Assembly: GCA_019925095.2 (NCBI GenBank)
Contig: CM034389.1
Span: 18,277,435 to 18,341,434 of the forward strand
Direction: 5' to 3'
Source: Dendrolimus kikuchii
Taxonomy: Eukaryota; Arthropoda; Insecta; Lepidoptera; Lasiocampidae
Length of the DNA: 64,000 nucleotides
Shown here: piece after piece, positions 34,117-45,178 of the stretch
Layout: the number at the start of each line of letters is the position of its first letter
How positions within the stretch are numbered: position 1 is the first letter of the stretch
The notes under the pieces: generated by a model
What the model was told of the DNA's origin: nothing
What the model saw: the letters and a program-made list of their open reading frames with translations, nothing else
Database searches by the model: none
Program-made: the position numbers and the translations under genes

Positions 34117-34979
34117 TACATCATCATCATCATCATCATCATCATCCGAACGTTAAATCCCGGTTGCGTTTGGAGCATTCACTTTGACACCCAGGTTCCA
34201 CTTTCCTACTCTTCCTACTTCACTTCACACGATCTTCAGCATCCCCCGTTTTGAGACCATTGGTACGCATGTCCATTCTACACAACGTCAAGTTAGCATT
34301 TCTTGGGCCTTCCTTTTCCACCGGGACCTGTTGGAGGCAACATGGCTAGATATTTGTTCCCCACATAATTAGTCGATCTCCGTAAAAGTGGCCGTACCAG
34401 CGTAAGCGACACTCTTGCAGTTTGTCTGCTATGTCACCGACATGAAGATTGCTACGGAGGCGGGAATTCCTGACATGGTCTTTCCGCGTCACTCCACACA
34501 TCTATCACAGCATATTCATCTCCGTAACACGCAGTTCTTTCTTGTATTGCTCAAGTACCGGTCACGCTTCACTGCCATACGAAAGGACAGGTCTAATGAT
34601 GGATTTATAGACCTGTACTTTTAATTTAACCAGCATTTTGGGGTCACAAATGACACCTGCACCTCACGCCACTTGGCTCAAGTTGATGAGATACGGGCCT
34701 TGATGTCGTGGTCGATATCCCCGGACGCGCTAAGTACAGATCCCAAGTACTTGAAACTGAACCGTGCGCTCGACCGTATCTTCGCCTATGCGTACGGATG
34801 TGGGATCTGTAGTGTTGCAGGCCAAGTACTCAGTCTTCGCCACATTTAGTTTCAGACCGCCTTTCTCTAGCGACCTCTTTTTTCTGTCCGAATCTGCCAG
34901 CGCGATATCGTCAGCATACATAAGCAACCATGGAGGTTGTTCATGCGCATCTCTGATGCTGTTCGCTTCGTCTAATATT
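34117..34979 (-). mobile_element. 5'-truncated non-LTR retrotransposon with 12-bp target duplication
   Basis: An exact 12-bp repeat, AGTGTAATTAAG, flanks it at 34105-34116 and 34980-34991. On the minus strand it enters inside the RT palm (LMYADDIALADSD at about 34927-34890), then KLNVAKTEYLAC, a frameshift near 34745, FKYLGSVLSASGDIDHDIKA, a KLQECRLRWYGH-type block near 34400, and a stop near 34160. It ends in ATC/GAT triplet repeats (34120-34146). The sequence is a different LINE from the TATG-tailed RTE. It is inactive: no endonuclease, and the frame is broken. Confidence 0.85.
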
Positions 34980-34991
34980 AGTGTAATTAAG

Positions 34992-36094
34992 CTATAAAAT
35001 TGTTCTTATGTACAAAAACTGAACCCTAAAAAAAATGTCTTGCAGCAGACCTATGCGTCGATTTATAATAATGAGATATAATATGACAAGGATTCAAAAT
35101 TCATCAGGATGTAACTTTATTTAAGTTCATATATGGGGAGATATTTGTTATTCACTTCCAAATGCATTAACTCTGTCCCCTTCTAACTTTTGAACTATAG
35201 GATGGAAAATTGTAATAAAAACCTAGATGATAGAGGGCTATAGTGAATAGGGTATCATCCGCATCGTCCTAAAAAAATAAATCCCAGAGCGCTACAATAT
35301 GAGGCTCTTCAAAAAGGACGAAAACAGATACAATTAAAGTCTCAACGAGGTAGGCAACGCATCGGCTTCCTTAGTGTTGCAGATATGAGTACCAGTTTGC
35401 CTACAAGCAAACACAAAAAAATATATAAAACTGAATTATAAAGTTTTCTACACTGAATATTTATTCATATATTTGCTTTTCTACTGAATCACCTTTTTTA
35501 TCTCAGAAAATACGAGACTTTCCACGAGATATGGAATCTAAGTTACAAACGAATCTACATTGAAAACTCTAGTAAGGAAACTCAGGAACAACGAAAGTGT
35601 GTACCTAATAATTAAATAGATTTTCCGCTGGTCATAACACTGTCATAACATTCATTACCCGCACTATAATTAACATGTCCTATTTGCCACACAATGCCCT
35701 AAAGTGTTCAATGCAGGCCAGCATGCGAACAATCGACCGACAAATAGCCATCGTAGATTCTATGCCTATAATGGTGCTGATATTGATAAGCTGATTTATG
35801 ATGGAGTCACCTGGTTATTGCTGGAATTTGATTGTTCAGTTGAGTCAACTGTGACACTTTTTATGAAATTAGAAAACGCCGCAGCTTCTCAGACTTCGTA
35901 TGAGCCTATTTTACTTTTTCCAGGTCGATCATTGATTAATTCATAACGCCTTAAAGCATTACTAATTGGATTTGATATGAAAATCGAGATTCTTTGTCAA
36001 TAATTTTTAATCGATTTGATGCACCCATATCATTCGCTGAAAATACTGTGATGCGTAATAAATAGGTCGTATATAACCCATACGTTAATACTTA
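34992..36094. other. AT-rich non-coding DNA
   Basis: No supported gene. The 80-codon frame at 35704-35946 is GC-richer than average but has no domain I recognise. Confidence 0.35.
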
Positions 36095-36345
36095 AAAATG
36101 AAATAAAAGCAGAGCGTAATATATATAAAGTAACCTAAATTGCTCCCCGGGATATAAAATAATTCTATGTCGAGTTTCACATAAATCCGTTCAGAAGTTT
36201 TCACGTGATGCTCTAACAGACAGACAAAATTTCTAAAAATTGTACTTTCGAAAATTGCTGCTCCAAATTAGCCCCCTGTTTTTTTACATATTTAAACCCA
36301 CTGTACAAACTCGAACCATTTACAGATTTATTATAGTGTAGATTT
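36095..36345 (+). repeat. Dispersed repeat family R2, short copy
   Basis: Contains CTCCCCGGGATATAAAA, GTTTTCACGTGATGCTCTAA, CTAAAAATTGTACTTTCGAA and the terminal TTTACAGATTTATTATAGTG. It aligns with 6640-6870. Confidence 0.7.
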
Positions 36346-36657
36346 GACTTTCACCATTGACTTTCTGATTGTAAATATATTTGCTTCTTCAAAATATAAC
36401 GAACCTCTTTTTGCTGATTGTACAATAAATTTTAAATTTCAAGTTGAGAATTCCTGTTAATATACAAATACTACAAACGCAAAAATTTCTCGAAGCTAAT
36501 TTACCTATACATTAGATGACTCATAGAACGGCACTACTACGTCGCTTAGATCAATGAAGTGTGACAATTGTGACATGTATATTTTACAGTCAAAAATGCG
36601 CAACTCGATGAATGTGTAAACGTCAAAAGTAAAATGAATAATTGGACAGAGTGTGAA

Positions 36658-36726
36658 GTAGTAAGAAGTACCAAATTTCCAGAGTAAGAAGTACCAAATT
36701 TCCAGAGTAAGAAGTACCAAATTTCA
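36658..36726. repeat. Tandem repeat, three 23-bp units
   Basis: Three head-to-tail units containing GTAAGAAGTACCAAATTTC at 36658-36680, 36681-36703 and 36704-36726; only edge bases differ. Confidence 0.93.
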
Positions 36727-36910
36727 CGAGTAAAATATTAGCTTACAATTATGTAATTCACTTTAAGGGGTTTATCTTTTTTATATCTTCGTTTTCCGTT
36801 ACTAATTGACTATTGGCACGTAATCAGTCATTTTCTGATACAATAATAATGGCCAAACCCACGCAAAATATTTAGTGTATTGAAAGAAAAAAAGAAGAAA
36901 TTTAGAATAT

Positions 36911-37387
36911 TGTTACAAGTTGGGCCACCTGCATACCTGTAAACAAATCACATTTATTACCTGACGTGGCGTTTGAGCTAATAACATTGAAACTGTTTTA
37001 TGACTATCTTCTTTTGTTTACTTTGTGTATAAAATTTTTAATTAGAAAACAGTTTATGACCGTTCGCAGGCATAATTACGCAGGTGTCCGGATTACGTTT
37101 TCTGGGAAATTGCGTCGACGCTTGCCAGGTAGACATATGGCATCGGTGCATTATAAAGCAAGGGCCCAATGGAGAGATCGTCACTCTACCGACGATCAAG
37201 GCGAGACTTCTGTACATTCGATAACCTATATAGTGACGGATATTGCGCGTGTTATTGAATCGCGCATTACGTTTGAACTGATTGTGTTCAGTTATATTTT
37301 TATCTGTGTTATACGTGTTTGTATAGTTTTAATAAATTTTATAGTGATTCCAATGGCATTTTTAATTCGAGTCCCGCACTCGTAACA
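36911..37387 (+). mobile_element. Solo LTR, Ty3/Gypsy-like family, ATAT duplication
   Basis: Begins TGTTAC and ends GTAACA, flanked by ATAT at 36907-36910 and 37388-37391. Inside are a TATAAAG box at about 37152, a GGGCCCAATGGAGAGATCG block downstream and an AATAAATTTTATAG signal near 37332, the layout of an LTR promoter and polyadenylation region. The copy at 52618-53063 (reverse) aligns throughout. No internal retroelement coding sequence adjoins it, so it is a recombination remnant. The 139-codon frame across it is not a gene. Confidence 0.85.
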
Positions 37388-38003
37388 ATATCTATAAGTA
37401 CTGACACAATAATGTAGCTCCTTTGCTATCTAAATAAACTTAAATAAATTTTATTTGTATGAAACAAGTAGACATTTCATGTAACGTAGAGGCGGCATAT
37501 TTTAGTAGCCAATTTAGGTACCCATTGCGTGTAGACAAGTTTCAAGGCTAAACATAAACAAAGCGATGTAAATATGCCCATGTTTATGTAAATAAAATTT
37601 TGTTTTTATTTATTCGGTTATGAAATTTGCCAGCTTGTGAGTATATATTAGAGAACAGGCCGCATTTACATTTAAAACTTTATAATTACAAATACAAATG
37701 CTTTTATTTAAACTTAGTTTTAATGAAGGATCGTTTTTCGAAGGTCATACTACAGGTTGAATTTTCTATCCAAAACTAACGAGATATAGCGAAAAATTGT
37801 CAAAGGAGTCTCGAGGCAAATTTTAATAATATACAAACGCTATCATTAGATTTTCGAAAAAATAATTACCCTATACTCAGACTTTTAATCACCTAGAGTA
37901 AAATGAAGGCTACGTTTAACCTTTTTTTATGGTGCAAGCTTGGAGCAACTCACCACTATGATTTGAATCTTATAGAATTTCTATAGAAATTCTGTAGGAT
38001 AAC

Positions 38004-38575
38004 AAAACTACGTTTCAACGGTTTTAAGCGCGGTAATTTATTTGATTTTTATTATGCCGACGTTTCAGGCACTTTTCAGTAGCCGTGACCACGGAAGACA
38101 AAGATCTCAAGTGTCAATGAGTATTGTTAAAGTTTTATTTAGCTTTTTTTTTATTGCAGGAGATCAGCAGACAGGCAGACGGCCCACTTGATGGAAAGCG
38201 GTTACCATCGCCTATGGACATTTGCAACACCAAAGTTGCTACAAATGCGCTGCTGCTCTCTTAAGGGAGACTGGAACCTGGTCACTAATGCCGGAACACA
38301 ACTCAAGGTTGTTATGGCGACATACTTTAGACCAGGGGTGGTAGCCATCCAGTCGGGCAAATGCCCTACCACCTGGGTGTGGGTTGTTAAGTCGCCTCTT
38401 ACGACAGGCCGCCCGGCCGCAGGAAATTGTATTCTTTCTCCGTTCCTGCACAGATAAGATAAGCTTACCGCCAAGTTGTTAATTTTAATTATTTAGTTTT
38501 AATTTTGACACTTGCCATCTTTGTCTCCTTCTTGTTCTCTTTCTTCGTCGCTTAAAACCGTTAAAACGAAGTGTT
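38004..38575. mobile_element. TIR element interrupted by a retroposon
   Basis: Ends AAAACTACGTTTCAACGGTT (left) and the complement near 38549-38575 (AAACCGTTAAAACGAAGTG) form terminal inverted repeats of the family at 54531-54644. The original element was about 250 bp; a family P retroposon (38140-38458) sits inside it. The left interior has GCCGACGTTTCAGGCACTTT and GCCGTGACCACGG. No transposase. Confidence 0.7.
38140..38458 (-). mobile_element. Poly(A)-ended retroposon family P, full copy
   Basis: On the minus strand it runs from near CTGTGCAGGAACGGAGAAAG to CTGATCTCCTGCAAT followed by an A run. It is about 90% alike by eye to 57943-58262. Frames on both strands appear open by chance; they are not preserved between copies. 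Confidence 0.82.
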
Positions 38576-41257
38576 ATAATGTATACTATATAGTTGCGAA
38601 AACTTAATAAAATTAAAAAAAAAGGTAAATCGCATGTGTAGTTTTAGTCCGGGTAATTAAAAATCAGAGTATAGTCAGGAATCCAAGCGATTAAATTTGG
38701 AAAAAGCATGTACTCTATTATTACACCATATCATAATGTAACGATCAATTTCTATGAAGGGATGTTGTAATATCACAATTAATGCACAAAAATTGAGAAT
38801 TATTTGTGATATTACTAAATGTGTATTTATTGAATGATGAATACTGTTCAATAAATTGAACAACTAAAATCTAATTCTAAAAATATCATTATTTTCTCAA
38901 AGAAAATTTCACTACTCACTTAAAAATAAATAGCAAAGAAGCACAACTCATACGAGCACTCAGGTTTTAAAATCAGGCGTATTATTTAGAAATCAATTTG
39001 GTTTGCTCGAGCAATCGCAAAGTATCGCTTTGGCCTCCACGAGACGATATTGCGAACGTAATAAACTGGTTGGCCGCAAGATTATTTCCACTCGAACCAA
39101 TACGTACCTACACGAATGGAGTGAGAATTCTCAGCAGTATCGACATGGTGCCTGCCACCTACTTCAATGAAATTATTTTAAAAGGATTTTTATAGAACAG
39201 TTTATTAAAGGATTAATTATTTATTTTCATTTGTATTAGTGCGGGAGATTTCTGTATACCCAATACTCATGCGATGGGCCCTTATGCGCTACAAGGTTTC
39301 ATTATCCTGCATCGCACTTTCAATAGCTATATCTAAAGAGTAGCACTACATAGACGTGTGCGAGTTCTTATGCTTAAGGCTCATGGTATTAATGTTGCTG
39401 ACTAATAAATTACATTGATCACTACGGCGCTTATTATAAATGGCAGCATATGGCATCGTTACTTAGGTATCGTCTTTTGACTTTCAAAATTTATTTTCTG
39501 TTTATCAACCAATGACAATAAATCCTAAAGCGTGTTGTGTTTAATTATGGTCTCTTAATTGCGAAACTTTAATGACATTAGAATAACGTGAGAGAGAGAC
39601 TCAGTAGTAAAGCGTTCGCATAAGATTAGTTCTGATAAAAAATTCTTAAAATCTATAAGCCTTCTAAAGTACCATGCAGTGTTTCGAATTAATTTGAATG
39701 TTTGTGGAGAAAATGAAGATAATTATTATAAAAAATATTATGGTAATTCAAAACAAAAGGATATTCGGTACATTCAATACATAACAATACAATAAATAAA
39801 TAATATAACAATAAATATGTCTCACGATGGCATCAAATGGTTGTAGTTGCACAAATGCCAGGCAATAGTTGCCTGATGCTGGTTTTCAACTGCTTCAAAT
39901 GTCTGATTATTTTTTTGAAATACGGACCTCAAACATCAAGTATCAACGAATATGCATTAGGCATTAATGTTAATTTAATTTTATCGCAAAGCGACTGCTA
40001 GGTGTCCACTCACATGCGAGTTACTCGTTTCTCATTACATCATCACTCATGCGTCTACTTTTACATAGGAGAAAATCTGAATGTAAGGAATGAGAAGAGT
40101 ATCTATTTTCCAATACGCAACATCAGCTAAATTTAACCTCCAAGCTGTAAAGGTTTATCGAGGTCTCATATCGATCTCAATAGTACCAAACATCGCTTTC
40201 AAAGCCTACGATCGGATGCAATCTACTCGTAAAAGCTTCTCATTAAACATGTCTCCATATTTACAGATGTGTTTGTGTCTCGAATGCAGATTCGTTTCAT
40301 GTTTTTCATGATGTTTCAATTTGAATATTTGCAGTGCCACGGCATCTCTGATTTTCATAAAGAAATATGTTTTGTGCTTAGACTAGAAATACTTTTAAGT
40401 GTATCACTGTAATACTTCAAGAGTATAATGGATTTTACACTTATTTAATTTATACTAGTAACAATTTTTTTTAAAGTTCAGTTTCCATTTTTGCAAAAAC
40501 GGAATTCTTATAAATAATAATATTTTTTTTTAAATTGATTTTTTCTAGTTACGTCGTCATGTGGATTATCGTTGCCCTGATATTTAAAAATTATAACTAT
40601 GTTCCTTAATGACTTTCTTCTTCAAGTTAAAAGGTAATAAAATTATGTTCCTACCCATTTAACGTTTGAACTATGAAGCGAAAAATTAAGAAAACAAAAT
40701 AGTATAGTAGTTTAAAAAATCCTCACAAAGGAATTTGTTTTGAACAATGTTCGTTGAGTATTTATTGAGATATATTAGGGCATTTTTGATTAAATACATT
40801 TTTATTGTTCCGTAGCTATATGAAAAAGTATGGGACGATTGTCACCTCTACAGATCCCTTCGTTGAGCACGGACTGCCAAGCACTTTCTTGATGTTATTG
40901 AATTAGATCAATAAGATATCTAAAAATACTTCTCAATTCCAAAGCAGCTATTAGTTGGTTCGATAAACACTAATTCAATGAGCAAAACAGACGTGGTTGC
41001 TGCTGTGGCTTATTTTCCAATTTTCTTGCTTATCTTACGCTAGCTATCGTAGCGGGAACTTTATTATTTGTACTTACCAGGTTTGTATCGATTTGTACCA
41101 GAGAACAATGCCCCTTGGATTTTTATATATTTTATCGACGAGTGTCATTCCATACCACGACCATAATCATAAATGCAGCGATAACTTATTCTTCTTTTGT
41201 GATTTGAATAAATAACAAATTCTATTATCGACCAGTGATAACTTTTGTTTAGTATTA
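38576..41257. other. AT-rich non-coding DNA
   Basis: About 2.7 kb with no supported gene. The frame at 38998-39195 (with PIRTYTNGVR) is in a slightly GC-richer patch and could be a repeat or exon scrap; I cannot support either. Confidence 0.35.
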
Positions 41258-41605
41258 AACCGACTATTATACGGTTCATTTTTAATTTTGAAATTGGATT
41301 AATCAACGAAAGTGATAAATATAAACAAAAACTTGAAACATTCAATGTCAGTAAATATCGTCGTGTCCTTTCAGTTCTTTACTTTTCAATCCAATTGATT
41401 CAATTTAGTTGATTCGTCTAATATCAGCATTAAGTCGAAATTAGACGGTTCATTTCTGTCTTTTAATTTCGATGAATAAACCAAAGTAATCCATGTAAGC
41501 ACAAACTTTAATGATTCAGTGTTAATAAAACCGTCCTGTGCTTTCAGTTCTGTGGTTCAACCAAATTGATCCGTCTAATATCAGCATTAGGCTCATACCA
41601 TCAAA
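41258..41605 (+). repeat. Dispersed repeat family R4, two tandem units
   Basis: Two successive units, about 41258-41430 and 41431-41605, each run from ACGGTTCATTT through CTTTCAGTTCT to TCGTCTAATATCAGCATTA (or CCGTCTAATATCAGCATTA). A single unit occurs at 8605-8815. Confidence 0.65.
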
Positions 41606-41703
41606 AGGCAAAGTAATAAAATTAAAATATAGCATGTTATATAAGTATATATTAATTTTGGATTTTTTCTCAAACCTCCATGTAAGGGCTAAAGGTATGA
41701 ACA

Positions 41704-42061
41704 AAGGTTGATCCAAAAGCACAAAAACTGAAGTTGCAATGGGTGCCATTCGATAAGCGGATTTAAATTTGTTTGAATTGACCCACTTTATTCTCCAGAT
41801 CTGGGCTCCTAGCGACTATTATATCTTTTTTTAGGCTTAAGGAGCAACTCAGTGGAAAAATGTACGTAATAATGAGTTGATGGCGGCTGTGGAAGCATTT
41901 TGGAAGAGTCTAGATAATGATTTTTTTTAAGAAATCAGGCTCTGGAGAAGAGATGGATGAAATGTATTGACTTGTTAGAAGACTATGTTGAAAAATAAAT
42001 ATAATTTTGACTGATAAATATTGTATTGAATATCGTTTATAATTACTTTTGGATCACCCTT
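41704..42061 (+). mobile_element. Deletion derivative of a second mariner element
   Basis: Terminal inverted repeats AAGGTTGATCCAAAAG (41704-41719) and its complement at 42046-42061 match at 15 of 16 bases. The interior keeps the end of a transposase: TATTCTCCAGATCTGGG followed by CTCCTAGCGACTATT, equivalent to YSPDLAPSDY with one extra G that shifts the frame, then MAAVEAFWKSLDNDFF-like and EEMDEMY-like codons. Most of the transposase is missing. It is a different mariner lineage from 46216-47492. Confidence 0.75.
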
Positions 42062-42504
42062 CGTACGAGACTGATAATTTTATCGTCAAAGAATTTATTT
42101 ATTTGGAATGCATCCATTTCTATGGGGTCGATATGAATGTTTTAGTATGTGAATAGTTCTTGTAGATTCGCGCATCCACACTCCGCATTCAATGAAGCAT
42201 CCGCGACTCAACCTGAAGTATTTCATATTGTGCAATCTCTTTCAGTCAACAGACAATGTGGACGCGCGGGAACGTATCACTCAACGTCACTGCTAGACGT
42301 GTATTTTTACATCCGCACAATACTTGAGGGGAATAATTTCTATTGTCGGTAAACACACGCCATGCTTTGTGCAACGCGTTGCTCCACACAATCAACAACT
42401 GGCTATTGTTTATTTTTTCAGTGTGATACTTCATGTTGCATATTTTCAATATTGACAGAAAGTAGATACAGTTAAGTCGGCTATTTTTTTTCGCGGTACC
42501 CTAA

Positions 42505-42660
42505 AAAAAGTAGGCTAAGTTACGCCTTATAACATCAGCTACTTGCCAGTGAAAGTCCCGTCAAAATGGGTCCAGCCGCTTCAGAGATTATCCGGAACAT
42601 CCAGACAGACAAATATTCTAAAAATTGCATTTTTCGGAATCTCCTGATCCGAATTATTGA
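42505..42660 (+). repeat. R2-related dispersed repeat tail
   Basis: Carries GGTCCAGCCGCTTCAGAGAT, CCAGACAGACAAATATTC and CTAAAAATTGCATTTTTCGG, a variant of the R2 end. It is immediately followed by an R1 copy. Confidence 0.5.
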
Positions 42661-42679
42661 ATATATTATATTATTGAAT

Positions 42680-42958
42680 ATATTATTCCCAGAAAAATTC
42701 TCGCGGGATTCCCGGGATAAAAAGTAGCGCAAATTTTAAGTCTAAGAATTTGCTATCGACCGGCGAAAACCAGATCAAAATCGACCCAGTAGTTTTTAAG
42801 TGAATCCCGAACAAACAAACAAATCGGCAAACAGATAAGAAAAAAAATATATGGCATTGTGTTCTCGATCGTAATAGTGTATTCCAGTTGTTTTGTTTTT
42901 AATAGCTTCAATGTACAGACGGCACGTCTAGAATATTATAGATAACATTAATAAAATA
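42680..42958 (+). repeat. Dispersed repeat family R1, 5'-truncated copy
   Basis: Starts at TATTCCCAGAAAAATTCTCG and includes GGGATTCCCGGGATAAAAAG, CCCAGTAGTTTTTAAGTGAA and AATGTACAGACGGCACG. It ends near TAGAATATTATAG. Confidence 0.7.
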
Positions 42959-43740
42959 ATAGCATTAATCAAACATCGGCGAAGTGTAGCAGAAATAAAA
43001 TATGGCAATTGGTAGTCCGCAGTACCGCGCTGTCAGTTACGATGATGTATTTGAACGTTTTCATGGGAACCAGTAAGCGCTTTGTCAACGTCTGCCATTA
43101 GAGGTCATAACTCATAGCGAGTAAAGTACTACGATCAACCTCACATTTCCACACAGATTTTTCAGCTGATTCTCAATAACTGCTGATCGAAAGATGGCTT
43201 TAAATATCATGGTGGATAAACTCTCTTTAAATATTTAATTGACATATATTCAGGAAGAAATTACATATATATAGAAAAAGTTATTATACACGCATGAATA
43301 CCTGTTATCATGTCTTTCGACAGGGTTAGACATAGATAATTAATCTCCACTTGTTAGCATATAAGGATATTTTATGTGTCATATCTGAACATAAAAAATA
43401 TATATTTGTTAATATCCAAACGATTGATTCGCTCTCTACCAAAGACACTTGATGTGAACCTATTCTATGCTCCCTCCTGGTAGAGAGTGGAGAGAGCCAC
43501 AGACCAGTTAGAGATTACTACGTAATCTCCAGTCTCTGCCATTTTATTAAACGTATGTGCTCAAAAAATACATTTAAATCAAACAAGGAATTAATACATT
43601 TTTCTTTTATTTTATACACAATATTATGCTTACCTTTTATTTTATTTGTAGTTGTTAATTTCTTCGGTTTTATACGAGTAACGGCTTGGAATAATTTTCA
43701 ATTGATCATTGGTCAAAATATGGTTTGTTTACTTTCTTAG
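42959..43740. other. AT-rich non-coding DNA
   Basis: No gene supported. The frame at 43555-43740 is hydrophobic by AT composition only. Confidence 0.35.
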
Positions 43741-43805
43741 CCAGCCGAACTCGCTGAAACGCAAAGACTCCGGGTTCGATCTCTGGCATGGTAAGATTAC
43801 TTTTT
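43741..43805 (+). mobile_element. Fragment of SINE family S1
   Basis: CTCGCTGAAACGCAAAGACT followed by CCGGGTTCGATCTCTGGCAT aligns with the B-box region of the S1 copies at 52189 and 23737. The head and tail are missing. Confidence 0.6.
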
Positions 43806-43872
43806 TGTTTTGCCTTGTGTGAATTTTGTTGTAATGTTGCGAATTTTCTTTTTATAACTATGTAGATAAGTT

Positions 43873-43926
43873 GTTCGTGCCTACCCCGCAAGGGAACTAG
43901 CGTGAAGTTATGTATGTATGTATGTA
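43873..43926 (+). mobile_element. 54-bp 3' scrap of the RTE element with target duplication
   Basis: Holds only the last codons and tail of the RTE element (GTTCGTGCCTACCCCGCAAG ... TATGTATG). The flanks TATGTAGATAAGTT at 43859-43872 and 43925-43938 are an exact duplication (up to 14 bp, part of which could be tail). A third, partial TGTAGATAAGT follows at about 43951. Confidence 0.85.
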
Positions 43927-44094
43927 TGTAGATAAGTTATTATTCTTTTTTGTAGATAAGTCTTACAACATGATCAACTGTTGGCTATAAATAAATACGA
44001 AAATAAAAGATCATTTTTAAAATTCTTATCATGATAAAGCTTGAATTACTTTCCTTATTTGATATTAATAATTATTTTCATCCAAGGAAAATGA

Positions 44095-44300
44095 GAATTG
44101 AATTCATGCATGGTGGGATAGGGAGGCGCGACGCGGCAGATGACGGCCGCGCAACACCTGGCATTCACAACTTGCCTTTTCAATAAATTCAACCGTCATT
44201 ATTCCACTGGAAGAGAACTGAAATTATGATTTATACGCTGGAATGTTAGTTCCGCGGTACAGGAAGTTTACGCTCGTTCCAAAAATTAATTAGACACCGC
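44095..44300. other. GC-rich low-copy segment
   Basis: GGCGCGACGCGGCAGATGAC and the following 180 bp stand out in composition and do not recur in the window. No protein reading is convincing. It may be conserved non-coding DNA. Confidence 0.25.
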
Positions 44301-44446
44301 AATGCAGGGTCGTCATTGGGTGTGCTGGGGTGCAAGCCTGCAAATTTCCAGTAACAAAAGATAAAATTAATAAAGCAATATAGTCAATAAGTTTGAATAT
44401 CGTCGGCATCAGCATTACCTTGAAAATACATTTCTTTAATTATTTT

Positions 44447-44735
44447 TAAGCGACTTCCAAAAGAACGAGGTTCTTAAATCGACTGACTGACTTTTTTCTT
44501 TATTCGAAACAGTATACTCCTGAGGTGGTCCCATTATCAGAATCTGATGAGTAATCCCAGGGTAATCAAGAGCAACCCTTGTTGAAGAGCACCGAGCGCC
44601 TACACTCTCCGAAGGGCAAACCGTATACGCATGCCAGTAGTAAAATTTATAAGCCCTTGTAACAGATATTATTTCTAAAGCTATTCAAGGAACAATGAGT
44701 AGAGTTTTTTAACAAACACAAAACCGACGCTGACG
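44447..44735 (+). repeat. Dispersed repeat family R3, copy 3
   Basis: Shows AAGCGACTTCCAAAAGAACG, AGGTGGTCCCATTATCAGAA, GAGCAACCCTTGTTGAAGAG and GTATACGCATGCCAGTAGT, ending near CACAAAACCGACG. Confidence 0.65.
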
Positions 44736-44822
44736 CCGATGTTTGCGACTCAATATGTTTCCGGTATTCTAGTTGAGATGATGTTAAATATTTTCAAAAG
44801 TAGCAGATTATGATACAGGATA

Positions 44823-44955
44823 TAGATAGATAGATAGATAGATAACACTTTATTGTACACCATTACAGAAAACTTACGAACTAGTATTATACTAATTGTG
44901 TACAAAGGGCGGTCTTGTCGCTAAAAAGCAATCTCTTCCAGACAACCCGTGGCAA
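44823..44955 (-). mobile_element. 3' tail of a non-LTR retrotransposon, copy 2
   Basis: Counterpart of 10376-10486: on the minus strand GTCTGGAAGAGATTGCTTTT, GACAAGACCGCCCTTTGTAC, then TGTACAATAAAGTG and a run of TATC repeats. No ORF is attached. Confidence 0.65.
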
Positions 44956-45084
44956 GAATATTGCTGATTAGGAGTGGCAATGGTGGTATACATATAATTA
45001 TTGTACGATTACTTACATTTTAATAATAAATATATAACTATACTATATATACAAATATACACATAAGTGGTATGTGAAGTTATA

Positions 45085-45178
45085 AGTCGTGCAGTGACAA
45101 GGTCGTCGGTTTGCGCCCTCTACCATATGCGCCGGGGTTCCGCGCACCTCTAGCGCCCCCGGGTAAAGACGGCCCTGC
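45085..45178 (-). mobile_element. Possible hAT-like end
   Basis: The minus strand starts CAGGGCCGTCTTTA, a hAT-type terminal sequence, and goes into a GC-rich region (GGGGGCGCTAGAGGTGCGC). I could not find the other end, so class and extent are uncertain. Confidence 0.35.

Noticed and set aside
34120..34146. ATC triplet run considered as a coding or CRISPR-like repeat
   Set aside because: It is the simple-repeat tail of the LINE at 34117-34979; there are no spacers or coding context.
36966..37385. 139-codon open frame on the plus strand
   Set aside because: It lies wholly inside the solo LTR 36911-37387. The reverse copy at 52618-53063 does not keep the frame, and the sequence is an LTR promoter/polyadenylation region.
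37388..38003. Exon search next to the solo LTR
   Set aside because: AT-rich sequence without a stable frame or splice pattern.
38188..38474. 90-codon frames on both strands, also seen at 57992-58261
   Set aside because: They are part of retroposon family P, with stops elsewhere in other copies and no domain.
43741..43930. A SINE with an RTE-derived tail
   Set aside because: The S1 fragment and the RTE tail are close, but the 12-14-bp duplication encloses only the 54-bp RTE piece, so they are separate insertions.
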